Shown here piece by piece: positions 57,871 through 64,000 of a DNA stretch of 64,000 nucleotides. Positions within the stretch are counted from its first letter, which is position 1, and every line of letters starts with the position of its first letter. The notes under the pieces were generated by a model. It saw only the letters and a program-made list of their open reading frames with translations, made no database searches and was not told the origin of the DNA. Location: NCBI RefSeq assembly GCF_047948215.1, contig NC_134458.1, forward strand, positions 146,638,536 through 146,702,535, in the 5' to 3' direction. The position numbers and the translations under genes are program-made. Origin of the DNA: Lycorma delicatula (lineage: Eukaryota > Arthropoda > Insecta > Hemiptera > Fulgoridae).

Positions 57871-59565
57871 TCTAGAAAAACATAACTACAAAGAACGAAA
57901 TTATATTGCATTGTAACAGGGACAGTTTACAACAGTAGACGAGAATAGTAGTATACATAGTGGCACTAGTAATAGCAGCATTGAAGGTGACCTCAAATAA
58001 CTGCAGTTTGAGCCGGTTCGATGTAGGTTTAAATTGCTCACGCTATAATAAACATATTAAGTGCTAATATAATAAATAGATAAGAGTGAAATTTATAACA
58101 CAATTTATTAGTTTCGTTACCTCAACCTAAAGTATATCAACCGATCATCGAGCAAGATTAATGATTGGAGGTAATAAATTATTCTTAATTTTATTATTAA
58201 CTATTATTTTTCATATTTGTTGTTCCATCCCTTAAAAATATAATAAAAATGAGATTTTTCTAGAGTAAATTTATTGATTGTTTGTGTCCGTTTTTAATTC
58301 GTATAATATAGTATTGTTTTCATCGAGTGGGGATATATATATTGTTCGAGTGTATTATCCGACATTGAAAAGTTGTCTGATGATGTTTTTAAGCCAACGA
58401 TAATATTAGTAACCAAATCACGCTTACTTGATTTACTATATTTATCTTTATTTATTCATTGACATAAATTGATGTACTTGATGCCTAGATGAATTACTGG
58501 TAGTTGTAGGCTATTTGCATTAGACCTTGCTGATACTTGGACAAAATAAATATGCCAACCGATCAAATAAAAATGTTATATAAAATTACATTATTATGTG
58601 TAAAATTACTGTTATTGAATTGGTAATTCTGACTGAATGATTTCAGTAATTTATAGAGACGTTCCAGTTTTTTTTTTTTTTTTTAAATGAATGAAAAATT
58701 AATAGAGGGAAATAAAGATCAGACTGAAAATATGTCAAAGTGCTCCAGATTTTTAATCAATATTGGATTGAATATAGAACAACCTCTTTACAAAATGCTG
58801 AAATCACATGGCGATATTGATTTTTTAGATGCGAGTGAGGATTTTATATTGACGCGCGACTGTAACATTTACTTAGTGGAAGGTTTTTTTTTAGCAATCT
58901 GGGCCTGTTATGCTGTAGCATTTGATCTTTGTTTCAGACGCATCTTTGTTTCGCGTTTTTCTTTACGGATTTGTTTGTAGTTTAAAACTCGAAGCATAAT
59001 ATCATTTCTTTATTTTAAAAAAATGAAAAGATGTTTTACTTTATTCTTCATTTTCTCTTTTATTACCTTATATTATATACCTCTTGTATTTACTCTTGTA
59101 TACCTTTGCAAATTTTATTTCGTTCATGAAATGTCTCTTTGTAAAAAGCCAGTAATAATAAAGAAAAAAAATTTGTTTCGCTACTTAATAAATGACTTAA
59201 ACATGAAAAGATTTCTAAAAATGTTCAATTATTAATATTTTTTTATTTTTGTGGCAAAAATTCTGTATTTTTCGATTAACGGTTCTTTATTTATTTTCCA
59301 TTCATAATGTAATATAGCTATTTCAATTCCATATGGTAATTTTGTTAACTTAAAATATTGATAACAATATAAAATATAAAAATCTACATACTAATTAAAA
59401 GTAAAACCTCGCTATAAATGACAGTAAAATAAAATTAAATAATTTGTCTAGAAGAAAAAACGTACTATGACATCATGCAGTGACATTAACTAAATAGCGA
59501 TTCTTAAGGTTTATTTGCTAATATCAGTTCATGTTTAAAATATAATATACATGTTTTCTTATTAG
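57871..59565. other. AT-rich noncoding DNA
   Basis: A 97-codon plus-strand frame (58687-58980; MNEKLIEGNKDQTENMSKCS...) has a mixed, charged N-terminal half but no family I recognise, no obvious splice context and an adjacent T run. I note it without calling a gene. Otherwise nothing. Confidence 0.4.
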
Positions 59566-59569
59566 ATTA

Positions 59570-60207
59570 ATACTAAAAAAATCTGTTGTGGACACCACAT
59601 GACTTCCTTGTACGCCTATTAAATTACTTTTTTTTTTTAAAGTGGAAAGTAAATAAAATTTTATTTCATTAATAACTTCTGATTTTTTTTTTATTAGTAT
59701 TATTGAATTATTATTCATTGTAAAAAATTTTTACCATAAGAGGTTAATAATTATTATTAAATCAATATATTTAAATTAAAAAAAAAAGAATGTGAAAGTC
59801 TGGTTCGAACCGTTGTGCCTTCCCCTTATAAGATCCAAATATTTCATTAATTAAAATTTCATTTGGCTATAACTATTGAACTAATGAAAATAATGTATCG
59901 TTAAAAATCTCTAAATGAGGGCTTATTATTACAGTTGAGAAAAAGTCCAAAATCCAAATTTTTTGGAGTTTGAGCTTTTTTGGTCACTTTTGGTCCAGTC
60001 GATTACAATCAAAAGGAGAGGTGCACAACTAGATGTTACAACAGTTATAAATCCAAAATTTCAGAATCCTACGGCTAATCGTTTTTGAGTTATGCGAGAT
60101 ACATACGTTACGCCGAAACTAGTCAAAATGGATTCGAGGATGGTCAGAATGGATATTTCCGTTTAAATCTGAAAATTGCTTCCTTTAATTCGTACAAGGA
60201 AGTAAAA
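59570..60207 (-). repeat. Dispersed repeat, copy 2 (larger)
   Basis: The part to about 59980 is the reverse complement of 12640-13070. Beyond it the copy continues to 60207, where CGTACAAGGAAGT appears in inverted orientation to ACTTCCTTGTACG at 59598-59610. This suggests a terminal inverted repeat of at least 13 bp. Copy 1 retains only one such end. Homology between copies extends about 30 bp outside the first end, so the true boundary is unclear. Confidence 0.65.
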
Positions 60208-60209
60208 AC

Positions 60210-61460
60210 TATTATTTTAGATTAATATTAAATGCTATAACTATTGTTTAAAAAACAATCAAATTTGGCCAGACCAATGAGAAAACATTTAGTTTTTAGG
60301 GAATTAATAATGCAAATGTTAAGGTTTTTTTTTGTGTCCTCAAAGGCGTTAAGACGAGTTTTTAGTTTTTCTTCAGTTTTTTTTTATGAGAAGTTTCAGA
60401 AATAAAATAATATAACTTATATTTTAGTTTTTTATGGTACGAATCGGTTAGAACTCGGTTAGAAGCTTGTAATACAAGCTTATCGATAAAGATATAAACC
60501 AAATGATATATTTTATGATACTGTTTCTTATATAATTAGGCCTGTAATATCAGCAATGTAATGATTAAATATACATACCAAATTATATGTGCTGAATGAA
60601 TTGATTTTGTGAATAGAAATTTGCTTAAGCATCACTTCAGAACGAATGGTGAGTACTAACTCGTAAGAAAGCAAGTGGTCAGCATCCTGTGATGGTATTA
60701 GCTCGCTGGTTCTTGTGCCTCTTATTTGGATAGACAATATGAGATAAAGCACCTGCCTCAGGATACAAAGCATCTGACGCATCAAACGAAGTTGCTTTCT
60801 ATGATCGTTTTACAGTCATTACCTAATTACAGTCATAAACTAATTGAAGCTGTTCCTTGTAGGAATTTCGTCTGCATATCATGAAGACGTTTGATGCTGA
60901 TTACAGTGGTATATTAGATTAGGTTAAGAAGCAGTGGGGAACTACTTCACTTTCTTTTTTTCTAGTAAGCTTGGCATGGGATAATAGCTAAGCCTTTTTA
61001 AAGATAGATTTGTGATTATTTTTTCAGATCGCCTCTAACTGTAATAATTATGCTTACAAACAACACACAATTGACAGATAGCATTTTAATCGATCAAAAA
61101 AGAAAATAGCTCCCTATTGTTTTATTACTGAACTTTGAATTCTTCCTAGTTCAAAAACCTAAAAGCTAGGTTACACTATTCAGTATGAATACATACAATA
61201 TACGAATGTAATTTCTCAAGTATTGTTTTTTCATTAACAAATATGAATATTTTGTAATCCAAAATTTCTGTTTTTACTGTGAAGATTTTCTTAAACTATT
61301 TTTCATATTTTTGATATCTACGCATTTTTGAGATCTGGAGAGAAGCTTGATGATCCCTTCCTTGAAGAATCTGTCACCTTTTCCTTGCACCATATTACGA
61401 TAATTGAGGAGTATTTTCATCAGTCTCTATGAATGTTGACGCACCTTTTATTTTTACAAT
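60210..61460. other. AT-rich noncoding DNA
   Basis: The 85-codon minus-strand frame at 60785-60528 has less biased codon content than most chance frames here, but no domain I recognise. I see nothing else. Confidence 0.4.
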
Positions 61461-61467
61461 TTATCCG

Positions 61468-61496
61468 TGTTCGTATCCTCGTGGAGGATACGAACA
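61468..61496. repeat. Perfect 13-bp-arm hairpin
   Basis: TGTTCGTATCCTC, a 3-base loop, then the exact reverse complement. It is located where the RNase H retrotransposon fragment begins. Confidence 0.92.
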
Positions 61497-62400
61497 TTTT
61501 ATATCCTTATAAATTTTATTTTTGACTTCACGATATACAATAAAGATTCAACACCACCTGTTTTCTTTCAGCAAATGTTTCTCCATATTCTCTCAAAGAC
61601 AAACCCAGACGCAGTAGTATACACGCATGGATCGAAACAACACGATCCCGTTGGATACTCTTTTATTGTTAATGACCGAACCTATATGTTTGGTCTACCC
61701 GGTATTACTAATGTCTTTACTGCTGAACTATACGCTACAAATAAGGTTTTGAATATTATTAACCCTAAGTACCGCCATATCCTTATTTGTAGTGCTCTCA
61801 TGTAGTGCTCTCCAAGCCTTAGAAAAGTTTTATTCCAGACATCCTATCGTCACCGAAATTTACAATGCAATCGCCGAGTTGAACCATCGCAACACACAAG
61901 TTTCTGCTGGATCCCTAGTCACGCCGGGATTCCGGGTAATGATGTGCAGATTCCGCTACTAAAGCCGCATGTAGTCAACCATCCTTTACTACCGTGTTAC
62001 TACATCCGATTTTATTAACTATGTAAAACTCACACTTCGCGCGAGGTGGCAAGATGATTGGATTGCCACAGTAGATAACAAACTTCGACATGTTAAAGAT
62101 ACTTTGTTGCCATGGGATTCCTCCCGCAGGAAAATGCTCTGAAAGGAAGTGGTTCTTTGCCGATAGCGGATAGGACATACGAGAGCTACTCACGGGTACC
62201 TGATGTCCAGCAGAAAATGCACAGATATGCGTACGATGTAAGTGCCGCTTGACTGTGCACCACGTTCTTGTGGGTTGCATATTTTATGCGGCCTTGCGTC
62301 GTCGTAAATCTAAATTTCCCAGGAATTTTCGTCAAATCCTGGGCAATAATACAGAAGTTTTGGACCGGGTGTTTTCATTTCTCCGAAGTGTTAGTATTTT
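61485..62400 (+). pseudogene. RNase H-type non-LTR retrotransposon fragment, catalytic residues lost
   Basis: From SWRIRTF (end of the linker after reverse transcriptase) a 112-residue stretch covers the first half of RNase H: VVYTHGSKQHDPVGYSF, in which the normal YTDGS aspartate is histidine; VFTAELYATNKVL retains the glutamate; ICSALM has lost the SD of ICSDS. A frameshift at about 61800 is followed by LEKFYSRHPIV, FCWIPSHAGIPGN and, near 62130-62330, GLHILCGLAS-type remnants of the C-terminal knuckle. This last part aligns with 45656-45910 at the DNA level. It is 5'-truncated, with at least four stops. Confidence 0.83.
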
Positions 62401-62419
62401 ACATACTTTTTAATAGTGT

Positions 62420-62697
62420 TGTTAAATTTTTTTACAGTAGTTTTGTTTTGTATAAATAGTTTTTATTTTGTTTTTAAATTTCTACTTTTAAGTTTTTATT
62501 TTGCTTTAATTTTTATTATTAGATTTTAAATTTCATATTTTTGATTTCCGGGTGATGATAACATAAAAATATTTTCGCTCAAAAAACAGTCAATCTGTAT
62601 GCGTTTTCCGCCCAGAAATTTCTTTAATATTTGGAAAATATGAAAGTCTGATCTGGGCTGTACGGAGGATGGTGCAGTATGTCTATGAAAACGTTTG
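62420..62697. other. AT-rich noncoding DNA
   Basis: T-rich stretch after the retrotransposon fragment, possibly its 3' untranslated region. No poly-A tail is clear. Confidence 0.4.
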
Positions 62698-62699
62698 TA

Positions 62700-63669
62700 C
62701 GAGGGGCATTCAATAATTAGAGACAAATTTATTAGGAAAAAAACTGTTTATTTTTACAAAATGAGACTTTTACCACTTTTCAACAAAATCCCCACATTCT
62801 GATTTTCATTACCATGTCTGAGTAGTAGACACTGTTTATTGTACGCTGATTTTCCAAATAATCACAAAAGATGACAACTTGGGCATCCCAAAAGACGGTC
62901 AACGTGACTCTTCCCGCTGATGCTTGCGTTCTGAATTTCTTTAGTACAAGTGAGCTGGTGTGTTTCCATTCCATGCTTTGTCTTTTGGACTCTGGTTCAA
63001 AATGGTGAACTCAAGGTTCATCACATGTTACAATCTTGTTTAGAAAAGGGTCACCTTTCGTTTTATAGCGTTCTTTCAAGTCTGTACACACTTTGAGTCT
63101 TGTTTCCTTGTGTTAACTCTTTCGGGACCCATCTTGCACATGTTTTGCTGTTCTTGAGCGTGTTACTGATAACGTTATGAACTGTGCTAACACCTACTGC
63201 AACTGTTTTTGCTATATGTTGTACTGTAATACGTAAGTGTTCACGAATAATGTCGTCTCTGCGGGTTTCAAGCGAAGGAGTTGACACTTCAACTGGCCGG
63301 CCAGGACGTTGCTCGTCAGTCACTGAGGTTCAACCGTTTTTGAACTGTTCTACCTACTTATAAAAATTTCCACGGTTCATATAACTTTCACCGTACTGTA
63401 AACTCATTCGAGAAAATATTTTAGCCGGTTTTTCTCCTTCAGAAAGAATAAACCGGTCACTGAACATTGTTCAACTAATGTGGAAACCTCAAGCGGACAC
63501 GCCATCGTTAAATGCAATATTGAGGGTATAAACAAAACAGTTTTCATCCGTCAGCTGTTCTCAGCTTATCCCAGTGATGCCAACCTAAAGTCATGAAAGT
63601 ACAAAACTCCTTCTACAAACTGTTTTATTTGTACATCAATTTGTCTCTTTATTTATCGAATCTCCCCCG
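62700..63669 (-). mobile_element. Internally deleted mariner-like element
   Basis: Ends at 62700-62735 and 63635-63669 share, inverted, CG-GGG-ATTC-ATAA with AGAGACAAATT further in, and both abut TA (62698-62699 and 63670-63671). At 970 bp it is about 350 bp shorter than an intact mariner. It encodes the N-terminal two thirds of a transposase. Confidence 0.87.
62740..63460 (-). pseudogene. mariner transposase, N-terminal part only
   Basis: In order on the minus strand: EQCSV... and RMSLQYGESYMNRGNFYK with VEQFKNG (first helix-turn-helix), then from 63323 DEQRPGRPVEVSTPS, REHLRITVQHIAKTVAVGVS and CARWVPKELT (second helix-turn-helix and linker), VTCDEP-VHHFEPESKRQSMEW (first acidic motif, CDE in place of GDE; a stop where W is usual), and ASAGRVTLTVFWDAQVVIF with RTINSVYYSDM. 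The region with HHDNA and SPDLAPSD (second and third acids) is deleted. Confidence 0.87.
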
Positions 63670-63671
63670 TA

Positions 63672-64000
63672 ACGTTTAGCAACACGAGGACGCGCGTTAT
63701 TGTGAATCAGACTTCCCCTCCTTTTATTGAATAACCGATACTATTTCCGCGCATTTTATTTGTTCGTTACATAATACATTTAATTAATACATTTTAATTA
63801 GATATTTATGAATTTATCCAGATAAATACTTTTTTCATTTAAAAACGAATCGAAGATTGAACTTTGTAATCGATGGGGTTAGTAGAATTCTTCTGAAAAA
63901 AAGTCTAAATGGACTTTATAATTTTGGAACTAAGCTACACGTTACAGACCGGTCTATGACACATCACGATCAGGTTGCATTCCAAAAAATCTAGTTTTTT
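63672..64000. other. Noncoding DNA at window end
   Basis: No gene or repeat could be recognised. Confidence 0.5.

Noticed and set aside
58687..58980. 97-codon frame as a host gene
   Set aside because: No recognisable domain, no splice or conservation evidence, and it starts in a T-rich tract; could be chance.
60528..60785. 85-codon minus-strand frame as an exon
   Set aside because: Codon content is less biased than typical here, but I could not see a domain or firm splice signals.

Overview
The window looks like AT-rich, intron/intergenic-type DNA from an animal, most likely an insect. The repeat content points this way: mariner/Tc1-type transposases, an R1-like non-LTR retrotransposon, retrotransposons with an RNase H domain, RTE-like reverse transcriptase tails and several tRNA-derived SINE families. 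I could not fix the order; hemipteran is only a guess. I found no intact host gene, no genuine tRNA or rRNA gene and no CRISPR array. Nearly every recognisable coding stretch is a decayed mobile element, and most other long open frames are chance frames in AT-rich DNA.

Layout. 0-5.6 kb: SINE-like heads, then a minus-strand pseudogene (2.9-5.0 kb) of a multicopy protein family, then a minus-strand SINE ('SINE A'). 7.6-8.0 kb: a near-perfect foldback. 9.9-12.5 kb: an unexplained GC-rich block, a transposase tail and a full-length but frameshifted mariner. 12.6-14.3 kb: a dispersed repeat and a second foldback. 15.6-16.4 kb: an RTE-like reverse transcriptase tail ending in poly-A. 17.5-19.5 kb: two internally deleted DNA transposons 185 bp apart. 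19.7-20.0 kb: a third foldback. 22.3-23.0 and 41.3-42.0 kb: two copies of one noncoding repeat. 25.3-26.5 kb: an element with inverted repeats of about 145 bp. 28.6-32.1 kb: a GC-rich R1-like retrotransposon corpse carrying a 'SINE B' insertion. 36.7-39.1 kb: a DNA transposon whose N-terminal coding region is split by about 1 kb of unidentified DNA. 45.7 and 61.5-62.4 kb: two fragments of one RNase H retrotransposon family. 50.8-52.2 kb: a full-length dead transposon between microsatellites. 52.9-54.3 kb: a 5'-truncated retrotransposon with poly-A and target-site duplication. 56.5-57.9 kb: SINE B nested in SINE A next to another dead transposase. 62.7-63.7 kb: a deleted mariner.

How it fits together: this is a record of repeated transposition and decay. 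Terminal inverted repeats with flanking TA, 9-12 bp target-site duplications and one clear SINE-in-SINE nesting give relative ages. Three TIR elements have independently lost transposase coding sequence while keeping both ends, as expected of elements becoming non-autonomous. I did not find convincing evidence of a new biological system. The items most worth a second look are the split transposon at 36.7-39.1 kb, the foldback elements, and the 2.9-5.0 kb protein-family pseudogene.
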